DNA of 64,000 nt from Allosphingosinicella deserti (lineage in GTDB: Bacteria; Pseudomonadota; Alphaproteobacteria; Sphingomonadales; Sphingomonadaceae): contig NZ_PXYI01000003.1 of assembly GCF_003012735.1 (NCBI RefSeq), forward strand, positions 761,694 through 825,693, given 5' to 3'. The notes under the pieces were generated by a model. That model was not told the DNA's origin, ran no database searches, and was given only the letters and a program-made list of their open reading frames with translations. Each line of letters opens with the position of its first letter. The first letter of the stretch is position 1. The translations under genes and the position numbers were made by a program. Below, piece after piece: positions 1 through 9,287 of the stretch.

Positions 1-2
1 CG

Positions 3-518
3 AACTGGGATCCACGCGGCTTCTCGATCGCCCGCGATTTGCCGGCGATCGACCGCGTGATGAACCTCCACGCCGACAATCCCGATATCCGCCCGTTCCT
101 GCGCAACGGCGGCAAGCTCATACTTTATCATGGCTGGGCGGACCCGCTGGTCGCGCCGCAATCGACGATCGCCTATCATCGTGCGTTGCTTGCCCGGTCC
201 GGAAATGAGGCGGTGCGGGGCGTGCGGCTGTTCATGGCACCTGGCGTCGATCATTGCGTCGGCGGCGCGGGGCCGGATCTTTTCGGCGGGGCAGGGGGCG
301 ATGCCCCGATCGCAGATCCCGAGCACGATCTCCTGTCCGCGCTCGAGCGCTGGATCGACGAGGGCCGCGCGCCGGAACGCATCGTCGCTTCGAAGCGGAA
401 GGGCGACCGCATCGTTCGCACCCGCCCGCTTTGCGCCTGGCCCGCACGCCCCCGCTACCGCGGCAACGGCGACACCGACGATGCCGCAAACTTCACCTGC
501 GAAGCGAAAGGACGCTGA
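3..518 (+). CDS. Tannase/feruloyl esterase family protein (3' part only)
   Basis: This is the C-terminal ~171 codons of a gene whose start lies left of the window; the frame is open from base 3. The part present matches the end of the tannase/feruloyl esterase family (alpha/beta hydrolases that cleave plant phenolic esters). HGWADPLV carries the usual catalytic Asp, and GVDHCVGG carries the His before a Gly-rich turn. The nucleophile Ser would be upstream and cannot be checked. The TGA overlaps the ATG of the next hydrolase by one base, so the two are probably one operon. The substrate cannot be told from this fragment. Confidence 0.85.
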   Translation, partial: NWDPRGFSIARDLPAIDRVMNLHADNPDIRPFLRNGGKLILYHGWADPLVAPQSTIAYHRALLARSGNEAVRGVRLFMAPGVDHCVGGAGPDLFGGAGGDAPIADPEHDLLSALERWIDEGRAPERIVASKRKGDRIVRTRPLCAWPARPRYRGNGDTDDAANFTCEAKGR

Positions 519-1489
519 TGGCAAGCCGTGCATTCCGATCCCTGGTTGCGACGGTCCTGATCGGCTGGGCCGCCATGGCGCCGGCGCAGGAGGCGCTCCC
601 GGAGCCGCTGCGGCCCGGCGTAATCGGAGCGGCTTCGGGCACCGGTCCATCCCCGGCGATCGCCGAAGTCGCCGCCGGTTTCCCCACCCACACGCTCTAC
701 CACCCGCAAAAGATGACGACAGGACGCCTGCCGATCGTCCTCTGGGGCAATGGCGCCTGCCGCGACAATGGCCTCGGCAATGCCCGCTTTCTGCGGCAGG
801 TCGCGTCCCACGATTACTTCGTGGTCGCCGTGGGCCACGCCCGGCGCGAAGACCCGGTGCGGCCGCGACCGGCGCCGTCGACCACGCCTGCCGCGCCGGC
901 CGGCACGCCGGGCGCGCCCGGCCCCGCGCGCGGCGCCGACGAGACCCAGGCGGCGCAGTTGATCGAGGGTCTCGACTGGGCGATCGCCGAGAATGGCCGC
1001 CGCGACAGCCCGTTCTACGGCAAGCTCGACACAGGCAAGGTCGCGGTGATGGGGCATAGCTGCGGCGGTCTGCAGGCGATTTCGGTCGCCGCCGATCCGC
1101 GCATCCGCACCGCGATGATCTGGAACAGCGGCGTCTACAATCGCGGCCCGGCAACGGGGCGCAGCGGCATCGCCATCACCAAGGAGGCGCTGAAGCGGAT
1201 CCACACGCCGATCGCCTATGTGAATGGCGGCCCCTCGGACATCGCTTTTGCCAACGCGCTCGACGATTTCGAGAAGATCGACCACGTCCCGGCGCTGTTC
1301 GCCTGGCTGCCGGTGGGACACGGCGGCACTTTCTACACCGAGCCGAATGGCGGCGCCTATGCGGACGTCGCGGTCGCCTGGCTCGACTGGCAGCTCAAGG
1401 GGGCCGAAAGAGGTCGTGCGATGTTCGCCGGTGCGGAGTGCGGCCTGTGCAGGAACCCGGAATGGACAGTGCGCCGCAAGGGGTTCTAA
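518..1489 (+). CDS. Secreted alpha/beta hydrolase
   Basis: A 323-residue protein with a signal peptide (about residues 1-24, ending APAQ). The nucleophile elbow GHSCGG is a G-x-S-x-G motif near residue 181, and a late GHGGTFY segment could supply the His. The family resembles chlorophyllase/dienelactone-hydrolase-like secreted esterases. A low-complexity Pro/Ala stretch near residues 110-130 may be a surface loop. The start is the ATG overlapping the stop of the preceding esterase, which places the signal peptide at the N-terminus. The pair probably removes ester groups from a plant-derived compound in the periplasm; that role is inferred from the neighbour. Confidence 0.85.
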   Translation: MASRAFRSLVATVLIGWAAMAPAQEALPEPLRPGVIGAASGTGPSPAIAEVAAGFPTHTLYHPQKMTTGRLPIVLWGNGACRDNGLGNARFLRQVASHDYFVVAVGHARREDPVRPRPAPSTTPAAPAGTPGAPGPARGADETQAAQLIEGLDWAIAENGRRDSPFYGKLDTGKVAVMGHSCGGLQAISVAADPRIRTAMIWNSGVYNRGPATGRSGIAITKEALKRIHTPIAYVNGGPSDIAFANALDDFEKIDHVPALFAWLPVGHGGTFYTEPNGGAYADVAVAWLDWQLKGAERGRAMFAGAECGLCRNPEWTVRRKGF

Positions 1490-1557
1490 CCTGAGCAGTG
1501 CTGCCCCCCTCTCTGGCATGACTTGGCTGCGCGGCTTCGCATGCGTACGGCGTCCGC

Positions 1558-2025
1558 ATGCCAGTCAGAGCCTTTCGACCCGACGATGCTGCGGCGATCG
1601 CCGCGCTCTTCTACGCCGCCGTGCACGAGATCGCCGGGCGTGATTATAGCGAGCGCCAGGTGAGGGCATGGGCACCCGACGTGCCGAGTGTCGACCGTAT
1701 CCTCCGATGGGCTGGCGACGGCCGCCTGTTCCTCGTCGCAACGGATCGCGAAGACGCGCCGCTCGCCTTTTGCGATCTCGAGGCCGACGGTCATATCGAT
1801 CACCTCTTCTGCCGCCCGGACGTCGCAGGCATCGGCGTCGCGTCCGGCCTGTACGACACGCTTGAGGCAGCAGCGCGAACCCAGGGGCTGGCCCTGCTCT
1901 ACGTCGAAGCGAGCGAACCCGCACGCCGCTTCTTCCTGCGTAAGGATTTCGCCGTCACGGAGCGCCGCGACTTTGAGATCGGGGGTGTGCCCATTCACAA
2001 CTACCGCATGGAAAAGCGGCTCTGA
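1558..2025 (+). CDS. GNAT family N-acetyltransferase
   Basis: A 155-residue protein with the GNAT layout: an N-terminal FRPDDAAAIAALF strand-helix, a central sheet with FCDLEADGHIDHLFCRPD, and the acetyl-CoA loop region VAGIGVASGLYDTLE, a diverged R/Q-x-x-G-x-G/A. The C-terminal YVEASEPARRFFLRKDF is the usual beta5-alpha4 segment. Length is typical. It would transfer an acetyl group from acetyl-CoA to an unknown amine. No strong ribosome binding site precedes the ATG. It lies 68 bases after the hydrolase and may be transcribed with it. Confidence 0.85.
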   Translation: MPVRAFRPDDAAAIAALFYAAVHEIAGRDYSERQVRAWAPDVPSVDRILRWAGDGRLFLVATDREDAPLAFCDLEADGHIDHLFCRPDVAGIGVASGLYDTLEAAARTQGLALLYVEASEPARRFFLRKDFAVTERRDFEIGGVPIHNYRMEKRL

Positions 2026-2297
2026 CCCCTTTCAATGAGACATGGCCAGTAGCGGCGTCGCATGGCCGGCCCTGGCGGTGCTTCGGCCCCTTCGTGGGGC
2101 GTGATCGTGGAGCGGAGCCGGGGCCGGCAGGTCGTCGTCGATCATGATCGTCACGTCGGCATCAACCTCGCGAACGCATCCGTAACGAGTTGCCGACTTT
2201 GTCGAACAGTCCTTTCGAACATATCCGGCTTCACGCTGGCGCGCCGCAGCCTCACTTGTGCTCCAAGCCCGATCCGGGGCGCAGAACGGAGTGTGAG

Positions 2298-2894
2298 ATG
2301 AGCTACGCAATCATTGGTTCGGGTGCGATCGGCAGCGCGCTCGCGCGGGCCTTCGCCCGCAAGGGGATCGACGTCGTCATTGCCAACAGCCGCGGCGCCG
2401 CGTCGCTCGGCGCGTTGACCCAGTCGCTCGGCGACACCGTGCGCGCCGCCGAGCTGACGGAGGCGCTCGCCGCCGACATCGTCATCCTTGCGGTGCCGTT
2501 TGACGCGGTCGGATCGGCCGTCGCCGGGGCGGACGCATGGAACAAGCGGATCGTGGTCGACGCAACCAACGCGATCGACTTCCCAGCCTTCACGCCGCGA
2601 GACCTTGGCGGGCGTCCATCGTCGAAGATCGTTGCCGAACAGGTGCCGGGTGCGCGCGTTGTCAAGGCGTTCAACACCATTCCGGCGGCGATCCTCGCCT
2701 CGGATCCGGCCGACAGCGGCGCCAACCGCGTGCTGTTCGTCTCCGGAAACGAAGCGCATGCCAGTCAAGAAGTGGCCGATCTCGCCGAGGAGCTTGGCTT
2801 CGCGCCGATCATCCTTGGCGCGCTCGACGACGGCGGCCGCCTCCAGCAATTCGGAGGACCCCTGACCGGCCAGAACCTGCTGCGGAGGAAATGA
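2298..2894 (+). CDS. NADPH-dependent F420 reductase-like oxidoreductase
   Basis: A 198-residue Rossmann protein beginning with a dinucleotide-binding strand and GSGAIGSALARAF. It matches the family annotated NADP oxidoreductase, coenzyme F420-dependent (PF03807). Later motifs include VVDATNAIDF and GARVVKAFNT, typical of the group. In proteobacteria these proteins are generally NADP(H) reductases of unknown substrate, so use of F420 is not implied. The ATG at 2298 is preceded by GGAG at good spacing; a longer open frame upstream adds a non-conserved tail and was not used. A strong hairpin follows at 2904-2929. Confidence 0.85.
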   Translation: MSYAIIGSGAIGSALARAFARKGIDVVIANSRGAASLGALTQSLGDTVRAAELTEALAADIVILAVPFDAVGSAVAGADAWNKRIVVDATNAIDFPAFTPRDLGGRPSSKIVAEQVPGARVVKAFNTIPAAILASDPADSGANRVLFVSGNEAHASQEVADLAEELGFAPIILGALDDGGRLQQFGGPLTGQNLLRRK

Positions 2895-2903
2895 GCATGT
2901 TGT

Positions 2904-2929
2904 ATCCGGGGATGGCCATGGCCCCGGAT
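2904..2929. terminator. Bidirectional hairpin between convergent genes
   Basis: A perfect 8-bp inverted repeat (ATCCGGGG / CCCCGGAT) encloses a further small palindrome, 10 bases after the oxidoreductase stop and 17 bases from the stop of the opposing 76-residue gene. There is no U-tract, so it may work with Rho or as an mRNA 3' end for both strands. Confidence 0.55.
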
Positions 2930-2945
2930 GCTGCGAACCGGGGCG

Positions 2946-3176
2946 TCAGCGCCCGCTGACGATCGGATGGCTGAGGCGGACATCATCGAGCAGTCGCTCG
3001 ACTGCCGCGATCTCGCTATGGCTGCCGGACGGGGCAACCGACCAATTGCAATGCGGGTGGGTGGCCGCATCGAGAACCCGCACTGGTCCGATCGCGATCC
3101 GCCACTGGCGCCGGGATCCGCCCGCCTTGCGGACGAGGGTGGTGATCAGTAGATCCTGGAGTTCGCTTGCCGTCAT
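2946..3176 (-). CDS. Small conserved-looking hypothetical protein
   Basis: A 76-residue protein with no recognised domain. An excellent ribosome binding site (AAGGAGG) precedes its ATG, which argues that it is real. The sequence starts with a helical SELQDLLITTLVRKAGG segment, then a basic, aromatic middle (RRQWRIAIGPVRV) and an acidic C-terminal helix. No signal peptide or membrane segment is visible. It lies just downstream of the LacI gene on the same strand, 64 bases away, and may be transcribed with it. Function unknown. Confidence 0.65.
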   Translation of the reverse strand: MTASELQDLLITTLVRKAGGSRRQWRIAIGPVRVLDAATHPHCNWSVAPSGSHSEIAAVERLLDDVRLSHPIVSGR

Positions 3177-3240
3177 CGCGCCTCCTTCTCCGGGCGCGCC
3201 GCGGATAGCAATCGCAAAAACTTCCAGGCCGGATGCGCGT

Positions 3241-4311
3241 TCAGGATGGTGCAGCGGTCGAGCCGCGGACGATCAGCTCGAACGGCAGCACGTTCGGAGT
3301 GTCGTATGCGAGCTCGCCATTTGCGGCCTGGATCAGCAAGCCGGCGGCGCAGGCGGCCATCGGTGCAATCGGCTGGCGGATCGCGGTCAGCGGCGGGACG
3401 CTGAACTTGACGATCGGGGTGTCGTCGAAGCTGATGATCGAGAGGTCGCGCGGCACTTCGAAGCCGAGGGAGCGCGCGACTTCCAGTGCGGCGAGCGACA
3501 TCTGGTCGCTGCTCGCGATCACCGCCGTCGGCCGCTCGGCGAGCGACAGCAGCGATCGGGTCGCCTCCGCGCCGGAGGCGAAGGTGAAATCGCCCCGGGC
3601 GACCAGATCGGGAGCTTCGGGTAAACCGGCGGAGTGCATTGCTTCGCGGTAGCCCTCCAGCCGGGCACCGCTCAGCGCATATTCGTCGCTTCCGGTGATG
3701 AAGCCGATCCGGCGATGCCCGATGGCGAGGAGGTGCTCGGTGGCGGCGGCGGCGGCCCGCTTGTCGTCCATCGAAATGGCGAAGCCCGGGCCAGTGCCGG
3801 TCGAACCGATGCGCGCGAACGGGATGTGTCGTCCGGTCAGCATCCCGGTGATGATCGGATTGTCGCCGTGCGGCGGCGTGAGGATCACACCGTCGGGGTG
3901 CAAGGCGGCGAGGGCGGCGCCGAGCTCGCGCTCGACATGGGCGCTGTGGGTATCGACCAGCTCGACGATCATTCGATAGCCGTGCCGGGCGCATTCCAGC
4001 ATGCCGCCGAGCATCATCTGATCGACCCAGTCGGTGCCGTCGCCGGAGCGCCACCCTTCGATCGTGCGATCGCGGTCATTGAGCGCGAGCAACACGTAGG
4101 AGCGGGTGCCGCCCATCCGCCGCGCCGCGAGGCTCGGCACGTAGCCGAGCTTCTCGATCGCCGCGCGGACGCGCTCCTTGATTGTATCGCGGACGTTCGG
4201 CCCGCCATTGATCACCCGCGACACCGTCTGCAGCGACACGCCGGCTTCGGCGGCGACATGTTTGATCGTGACGGCGCGCGGCCGCCGCGCCGCGCTGTCT
4301 TCGTTCGGCAT
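3241..4311 (-). CDS. LacI family transcriptional regulator
   Basis: A 356-residue regulator. The N-terminal helix-turn-helix (about residues 15-65) contains VTIKHVAAEAGVSLQTVSRV and the hinge region GYVPSLAARRMGG. It is followed by a periplasmic-binding-protein-like effector domain with FARIGSTGTG, AIGHRRIGFITG and AVIASSDQMS. The ATG at 4311 was chosen because the longer frame to 4410 runs back into the halogenase gene without conserved sequence. It lies 55 bases after the halogenase that ends the TonB-receptor locus, so it is probably the local sugar-responsive repressor. Central-CG palindromes before the receptor (12388-12399, 12413-12424) are its best candidate targets. Confidence 0.93.
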   Translation of the reverse strand: MPNEDSAARRPRAVTIKHVAAEAGVSLQTVSRVINGGPNVRDTIKERVRAAIEKLGYVPSLAARRMGGTRSYVLLALNDRDRTIEGWRSGDGTDWVDQMMLGGMLECARHGYRMIVELVDTHSAHVERELGAALAALHPDGVILTPPHGDNPIITGMLTGRHIPFARIGSTGTGPGFAISMDDKRAAAAATEHLLAIGHRRIGFITGSDEYALSGARLEGYREAMHSAGLPEAPDLVARGDFTFASGAEATRSLLSLAERPTAVIASSDQMSLAALEVARSLGFEVPRDLSIISFDDTPIVKFSVPPLTAIRQPIAPMAACAAGLLIQAANGELAYDTPNVLPFELIVRGSTAAPS

Positions 4312-4366
4312 ATCGGTCAAGCGGCCCCCATCAGGATCACGGCCCCCCCGGGCACAGGTGCTTCGG

Positions 4367-5881
4367 TCACGCCGCCGCAGCCCGAACGGCGCCGCAATAG
4401 TGTTCGACATAGGCGGAATGCTGCGGCAGGCCCGCCACCGTCTTCGTCACGGTCTCCCGCAACATCGTCAGCAATCGCGCAAGTTCGTCGTCGCGCAGTT
4501 TTTCCGCGATCGGATGGTAGGCACGGGGCATGATCCCCTGGCCCATCATCACCTGCACCCAGCTGTTCTCGGCGAACAATTCCTCATTCTTGCGGAACAC
4601 GCGCCCGGTTTCGCGGAACAGTTCGATTTTTTGCGCAAGCGTGTCCGGGATCTCCATCGTTCCGCAAAAGCGCCAGAAGGCGCTGTCGCGGCGTTCCGTC
4701 GCCTTGTAGTGCAGGATCAGGAAGTCGCGGATCTGCAGCATGTCGGCATGCTGCTGATCGTTGAATTCGGCGATGTCGCGCGCGCTGATCTCGTGCAACG
4801 GCATCATCCGGATGAAGCGCAGCACGGCGCGCTGGATGAGGTGGATGCTGGTCGATTCCAGCGGCTCCATGAAGCCGCCCGACAGGCCGATCGCGACGAC
4901 GTTGCGATGCCACTGCTTGCGTCGCGCGCCGGCGCCGAAGCGCAGGAAATTGGGCTGGGTCAGCGTCTGCCCTTCGATGTTGCCGAGCAGCCGCGTCAGC
5001 GCCGCGTCCTTGTCGAGGTAGCGGCTGCAGTAGACGATGCCGTTGCCGGTGCGATGCTGCAGCGGAATGCGCCACTGCCAGCCGGAATCATGCGCCATCG
5101 CCCGCGTGTAGGGAACCGCCGGGCCGACGCTCTCGGTCTGGATCGCGATTGCGGAGTCGCACGGCAGATAATGGGTCCAGTCGTCGTGGCCGGCATGGAG
5201 CGCCTCCTCGATCAGCAGGGCGCGAAAGCCGGTGCAGTCGAGGAAGAGGTCGCCCTCGATCCGCAGCCCGCTGTCGAGCTGCAGGGCTGCGACGTTGCCG
5301 CTTTCGCCGTCGAGCTCGACCCGCGCGATCTTGCCCTCGATCCGGGTTGCGCCGTCGCCTTCCGCCATGGCGCGGAGGAACTTGGCGTAGAGCGTCGAAT
5401 CGAGCTGATAGGCGTAGTTCATCGCCTCGTCGGGCAGATGGGCGAACTTGCCCTCGAGCGCCGCCTTCAGTTCCAGGCAATAAGCATCGTAGGGATCGTC
5501 ATAACCCTTTTCGCGCCCATGGAGCCAGAAATGCTGGAAGCCGGCCGACCAATGATCCTTGCCGGTCATTCCGAACGAATGGAAATAGCTGTGGCCCGGC
5601 TCCTTCCAGCCGTCGAACGCGATCCCGAGCTTGAACGTCGCCTGGGTCGCCCGCATGAATTCGGCTTCGTTGATGCCGAGCAGGCGGTTGAAATTGACCA
5701 GCGGCGGGATGGTGGATTCGCCCACGCCGATCGTCCCGATCGCATCGGATTCGACGAGGGTGAGATCGACGGCGCGGCCCATCGTCCGCGCGATCGCCGC
5801 CGCCGCCATCCAGCCGGCGGTGCCGCCGCCAGCGACGACGATCCGGCGCAGTCGCCGATCCTCGGGCATGGTTTCGTTCAT
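4367..5881 (-). CDS. Flavin-dependent tryptophan-halogenase family protein
   Basis: A 504-residue member of the tryptophan halogenase family (PF04820). It has the FAD motif GGGTAGW at residues 18-24, GVGESTIP at 52-59, the catalytic-type lysine in ATFKLGI (Lys84, equivalent to PrnA Lys79), the WxWxIP signature GWQWRIP near 265, and the EPLES motif near 340. All key elements are intact, so it is probably an active FADH2-dependent halogenase or a relative with another substrate. Its ATG overlaps the stop of the cupin-like gene by four bases. In Caulobacterales, Xanthomonadales and Sphingomonadales such enzymes occur beside TonB receptors and SapC; free tryptophan is not established as their substrate. 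No flavin reductase is visible nearby. Confidence 0.9.
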   Translation of the reverse strand: MNETMPEDRRLRRIVVAGGGTAGWMAAAAIARTMGRAVDLTLVESDAIGTIGVGESTIPPLVNFNRLLGINEAEFMRATQATFKLGIAFDGWKEPGHSYFHSFGMTGKDHWSAGFQHFWLHGREKGYDDPYDAYCLELKAALEGKFAHLPDEAMNYAYQLDSTLYAKFLRAMAEGDGATRIEGKIARVELDGESGNVAALQLDSGLRIEGDLFLDCTGFRALLIEEALHAGHDDWTHYLPCDSAIAIQTESVGPAVPYTRAMAHDSGWQWRIPLQHRTGNGIVYCSRYLDKDAALTRLLGNIEGQTLTQPNFLRFGAGARRKQWHRNVVAIGLSGGFMEPLESTSIHLIQRAVLRFIRMMPLHEISARDIAEFNDQQHADMLQIRDFLILHYKATERRDSAFWRFCGTMEIPDTLAQKIELFRETGRVFRKNEELFAENSWVQVMMGQGIMPRAYHPIAEKLRDDELARLLTMLRETVTKTVAGLPQHSAYVEHYCGAVRAAAA

Positions 5882-6909
5882 CGGCTGAGGGCTCGCAGAA
5901 GGAAAGCACGGATGCGTCCGGCGCTCTCGGGGGTGAGCGGCGCAAGGATCGAGCGTGCCTGGGGTGGGATATGGGCGACCACAGCCTCGTCATTGTCGAA
6001 GACATAGTGGTCGAACAGGTCGCGCCAGTGCTTCTTCTCGTGCGGAGGGAGATCGCGGATCGCCATCATCGCGTGGTTCAAGGCATCCTGTGGCTGACCC
6101 AGCCAGCGCGGTGTCTCTCGCCACCAATAATTGATCAACACGTTGAACGAATCCAGCCCTTCGACATGATGCCACCACATCGACGGAATGTAGAGCGCGT
6201 CGCCGGCGTCGAGCTCCGCCACTTGCGCCTGTTCGAGTGCCTGTCGGAAGCGCGGGTATGCAGCATAGTCCGGAGCATGGAAATCGACCATGCTGACGGC
6301 GCGGCCCGCAGGCGTATTGTCGACCGGGCCAAGATAGAGATTACGGAACTGATCCGGCGGAAACAATGTGAAGCGCCGGCGCCCGACGGCGACGCAGGCG
6401 AGATTGTCCGGAAAGTCGTTGTGCGCGGCAATCCGCGTCGGCGTGCCCATCCAGATGGAGGCCAAACAGGAACGCTCGCCGAGATCGACGTGGTTGGCTT
6501 CGTGCAGTCCGTCGAAGAACTGGCCGACGTCGATCGAGGCGAGATAGATCGGCGAAGTATCGCCGCTGTGCTCGCCCCGGTCGATGCGCTCGAATACTTC
6601 CGGCAGTCGTGCACTGACGTTGCGGAAGTTCATCGCCATGGCATCGTCGTAGAACATCCGCCCACAACTATCCGGGGCGCCGATCGAGACGACGAACGGC
6701 ACATCACGATGCCGCTCCACCAGATAGTCTCGTGCCTCCTTTGCCGAGTTGCGGCCGGCCCGGACAAGCGGCCATTCGGACACCAGTCTCCGCACGACAA
6801 AGGGCGCCCTGGCGCTGCGGAGGGCGGCGTCGAGCTCCCCCGGATCGGCGACCGTGATCTCCGGAATTCGCGGCAGCATAGCCAACGGAGCACCTTCGGC
6901 GTCAGCCAT
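5878..6909 (-). CDS. Cupin-like (JmjC-type) 2-oxoglutarate/Fe(II) oxygenase
   Basis: A 343-residue cupin_8/JmjC-like protein. An N-terminal PFVVRRLVSEWPL opens the fold. The metal motif H-x-D is in AAHNDFPDN (near residue 163) and the distal His is in MWWHHVEG (near 245), with aromatic NYWW after it. This H-x-D...H triad supports an Fe(II)/2-oxoglutarate hydroxylase acting on a protein or small molecule. It starts inside the end of sapC (8-base overlap) and ends overlapping the downstream halogenase, so expression is translationally coupled. Its substrate is unknown; a surface protein or the halogenase product is only a guess. Confidence 0.88.
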   Translation of the reverse strand: MADAEGAPLAMLPRIPEITVADPGELDAALRSARAPFVVRRLVSEWPLVRAGRNSAKEARDYLVERHRDVPFVVSIGAPDSCGRMFYDDAMAMNFRNVSARLPEVFERIDRGEHSGDTSPIYLASIDVGQFFDGLHEANHVDLGERSCLASIWMGTPTRIAAHNDFPDNLACVAVGRRRFTLFPPDQFRNLYLGPVDNTPAGRAVSMVDFHAPDYAAYPRFRQALEQAQVAELDAGDALYIPSMWWHHVEGLDSFNVLINYWWRETPRWLGQPQDALNHAMMAIRDLPPHEKKHWRDLFDHYVFDNDEAVVAHIPPQARSILAPLTPESAGRIRAFLLRALSR

Positions 6910-7618
6910 AGGCTAGGCGCCGGTTCTTGCGTGCGACCAGCGCGCCCAGATTGGCAAGCGACGCGAGTGCCATGAAGATCGGCATCAGATGGCCGTCGGC
7001 GTGAAGGCTGGACAGGGACTGTGCATCGAGTGCTCGAAAGCGATCCTCGTCGATGACGTGAAAACCGACCAGCCGGTTCGTGCTTCCGTCGTCGAGGGTG
7101 ATCTCGAGAGACATCGGTTCGAGCAGGTCGTGGCGCTTCAGCGCGTCGAGGAACGCGGCGGATCCCCGATAGCCTTCATCCAGCGCACCCAGTTTCTCGG
7201 TGATGCCGTCGAGATAGGGGGTGGGCTGCCCGAACTCGTCGAAGAGACGCATGCCTTCCTCGCCGGCGATGCGCGGGCTCGCCATATCTATATGCACCTG
7301 CCGCGGGCCGGTCCCGTCGATCGCGCCACCGATCAGGAACGGCTGGATATCGAGCGCGAGAGGAATGTAGCGCGCGTCCCAGCGTCCATTGTCGAGGTAC
7401 AGATTTTCGCCCGCCTCGAAGCCGAACATCGCCAGGGCGTTGAAAGCATCCCGCTCCAGGTTGAGCCGGAACAGGATCGCATATTCGTTCTGTACCTGCC
7501 GGAACTCTGCCGGAACGGTGATGCAGCACATCATTGCATCCCCGAGTTCCGGGCTCCGGTCGGTGCGAATTCTGAGGTCGCGGTGCGCCGCGGTGTCGAG
7601 AATGGCATGTTCGGACAT
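6902..7618 (-). CDS. SapC family protein
   Basis: A 238-residue protein of the SapC family (PF07277), named after an S-layer-associated Campylobacter protein. It shows the typical core: FRQVQNEYAILFRLN, a GFEAGENLYLDNGRWDARYI segment, and the late LIGGAIDGTG and LDEGYRGSAAFL regions. No signal peptide is visible, so it is probably cytoplasmic or peripheral. The start codon directly follows the stop of the upstream halogenase (TAAATG). The biochemical role is unknown, but the family repeatedly occurs with halogenases and cupin-like oxygenases in TonB-receptor loci, as here. Confidence 0.9.
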   Translation of the reverse strand: MSEHAILDTAAHRDLRIRTDRSPELGDAMMCCITVPAEFRQVQNEYAILFRLNLERDAFNALAMFGFEAGENLYLDNGRWDARYIPLALDIQPFLIGGAIDGTGPRQVHIDMASPRIAGEEGMRLFDEFGQPTPYLDGITEKLGALDEGYRGSAAFLDALKRHDLLEPMSLEITLDDGSTNRLVGFHVIDEDRFRALDAQSLSSLHADGHLMPIFMALASLANLGALVARKNRRLAYG

Positions 7619-9220
7619 TTAGCAGGTCGTCACCAAAGGAGGGGAGGAAGTAGCCTGAGCGCGCAACGCATCGAGATAGGAACGATTGGTCGGCAGGCTG
7701 GCGGCGAGCGCCCGGCCACGCTGTTCCGCCTGGCGCAGCAGCGGCTCGACGGTGCTGGCTGCGTCCGCCTGCACCGGCGCCTGCGCGGGTGCCGGGAAGC
7801 CCATGCCGTAGAGCACATATTGGTAACTGGCCGCCGGAAAGATCTCGTCGGCCATCGGCAGATCGGCACGCGACGGCGCCTGGTGCCGCCAGATCTGCAA
7901 CAGCTCCGACAGGCGGGCCGGGATCGAGGCCGGATCCCGGTGGGCACGCCAATAAGGCTCCGAGCGCCGGCTCAGCACATAGTGAAGCTTCAGGAACTCG
8001 ACGATGCGATCCCAGCGGTACAGGAACAGCGCGTTGAACCGGCGCGCGTGGATGTCCATGATGCCGCGGGTCACGGGGAAATTGTCGAGCAAGGCGTCGA
8101 GCGAGAGTTCGATCAACACGATCGCCGAGGCTTCGAGCGGCTCGAGAAATCCGGCGGACAGACCGACGGCGAGACAATTCCGTTCCCAGAAGCGCTGGCG
8201 GTGGCCGGAGCGGAAGGTCAGCCGGCGGAACGCTCCGGGATCAACCGGGATGCTCGGCGCAGTCTTGCGCAAATAAGCTTCGAGCGCCGCCGCTGCCGTG
8301 TCGTCGCTGGCATGGGCCGACGCATAGACGCATCCGATGCCTCGCCGGGTGGGGAGGCCGATGTCCCAGATCCATCCGGCGGAATGGGCGGTTGCGCATG
8401 TCTGGGATGCGATCGGGCTCTCCGGCGCGACCGGCACCTGCACGGCAAGCGCGCGATCGTTGAACAGCACGTCCCTGCGATCGACGAACGGAACACCATA
8501 ATGTTCGCCCAGCAACAGGGCTGAATGTCCGCTGCAATCGAGGAAGAGGTCGCCTTCTACGGTGCCCGTCGATCGAGTCCCCACCCCCGCGATATCGCCG
8601 CTTGCGGCGGCTTCGACCGAGACGACGTGGTCGCGCACATGGCGGACGCCCAGGCGCTGGGTCGCGTGGCGCCTGAGCAGGTCGACGAGCTTGCCGGCGT
8701 CAAGATGATAAGCGTAATTCAGGGCACCGGCGAAATCGGCCATGGTCCGCTGACGGGGCGCCAGATTGAGACCGCAAGCGCGTGCCTGCGGGCTCACCGT
8801 CTCGGCGAAGCTGCGGGCATCCGACGCTTGCCAGGCCTGCACTACCGCATCCGGATCGGCCTCCACCGGCGGCGTGAAGGGATGAAAATACTGGTCGTCG
8901 GCTTCGCCCGAGACCCAGCCGTCGAAGCGGGAGCCCTGCTTGAACGCCGCGTCGCAGAACAGCAGGAATTCGGCTTCGGATATGCCGATGCGCTGAAGCG
9001 TTCGGCGCATCGTCGGCCAGGTGCCTTCGCCGACGCCGATGGTCGGCACGTCGGGGGATTCGATCAGAGTGACGTGGAGCGGCCCGGCAGGAGCCCGTTC
9101 GGTCCGCGCCGCGATCAGGCATGCCGCGAGCCAGCCTGCCGTCCCACCACCCACCACGACGACGCGCGTGACGGCCGCTTCGCGCGGCGGAGGCAGGTCT
9201 TGTGTGTCTCGCTTGTGCAC
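7619..9220 (-). CDS. Second tryptophan-halogenase family protein
   Basis: A second, diverged halogenase-family protein, ~533 residues from the GTG at 9220. It has the FAD motif GGGTAGW (residues 24-30), GVGEGTWP in place of GVGESTIP, the catalytic-type lysine in AAFKQGSRF (Lys94), the WxWxI signature AGWIWDIG, and EPLEA where the other copy has EPLES. The Ser-to-Ala change beside the conserved Glu may alter activity. An alternative GTG at 9280 would add 20 residues, but that start sits against the hairpin at 9288-9317; 9220 is favoured. It is the first gene after the TonB receptor. Confidence 0.88.
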   Translation of the reverse strand: MHKRDTQDLPPPREAAVTRVVVVGGGTAGWLAACLIAARTERAPAGPLHVTLIESPDVPTIGVGEGTWPTMRRTLQRIGISEAEFLLFCDAAFKQGSRFDGWVSGEADDQYFHPFTPPVEADPDAVVQAWQASDARSFAETVSPQARACGLNLAPRQRTMADFAGALNYAYHLDAGKLVDLLRRHATQRLGVRHVRDHVVSVEAAASGDIAGVGTRSTGTVEGDLFLDCSGHSALLLGEHYGVPFVDRRDVLFNDRALAVQVPVAPESPIASQTCATAHSAGWIWDIGLPTRRGIGCVYASAHASDDTAAAALEAYLRKTAPSIPVDPGAFRRLTFRSGHRQRFWERNCLAVGLSAGFLEPLEASAIVLIELSLDALLDNFPVTRGIMDIHARRFNALFLYRWDRIVEFLKLHYVLSRRSEPYWRAHRDPASIPARLSELLQIWRHQAPSRADLPMADEIFPAASYQYVLYGMGFPAPAQAPVQADAASTVEPLLRQAEQRGRALAASLPTNRSYLDALRAQATSSPPLVTTC

Positions 9221-9287
9221 CGAAGGCGTCCGAATTTTCCTTGTGCCGGCAATCTGCCCGCGCGAGGCAGGAAAAGCCACCCTGAGA

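Noticed and set aside
2026..2297. Short open frames on both strands between the acetyltransferase and the oxidoreductase
   Set aside because: No ribosome binding site, no domain, low-complexity Arg/Ala content; only a small GGCCCCTTCGTGGGGC hairpin is seen there.
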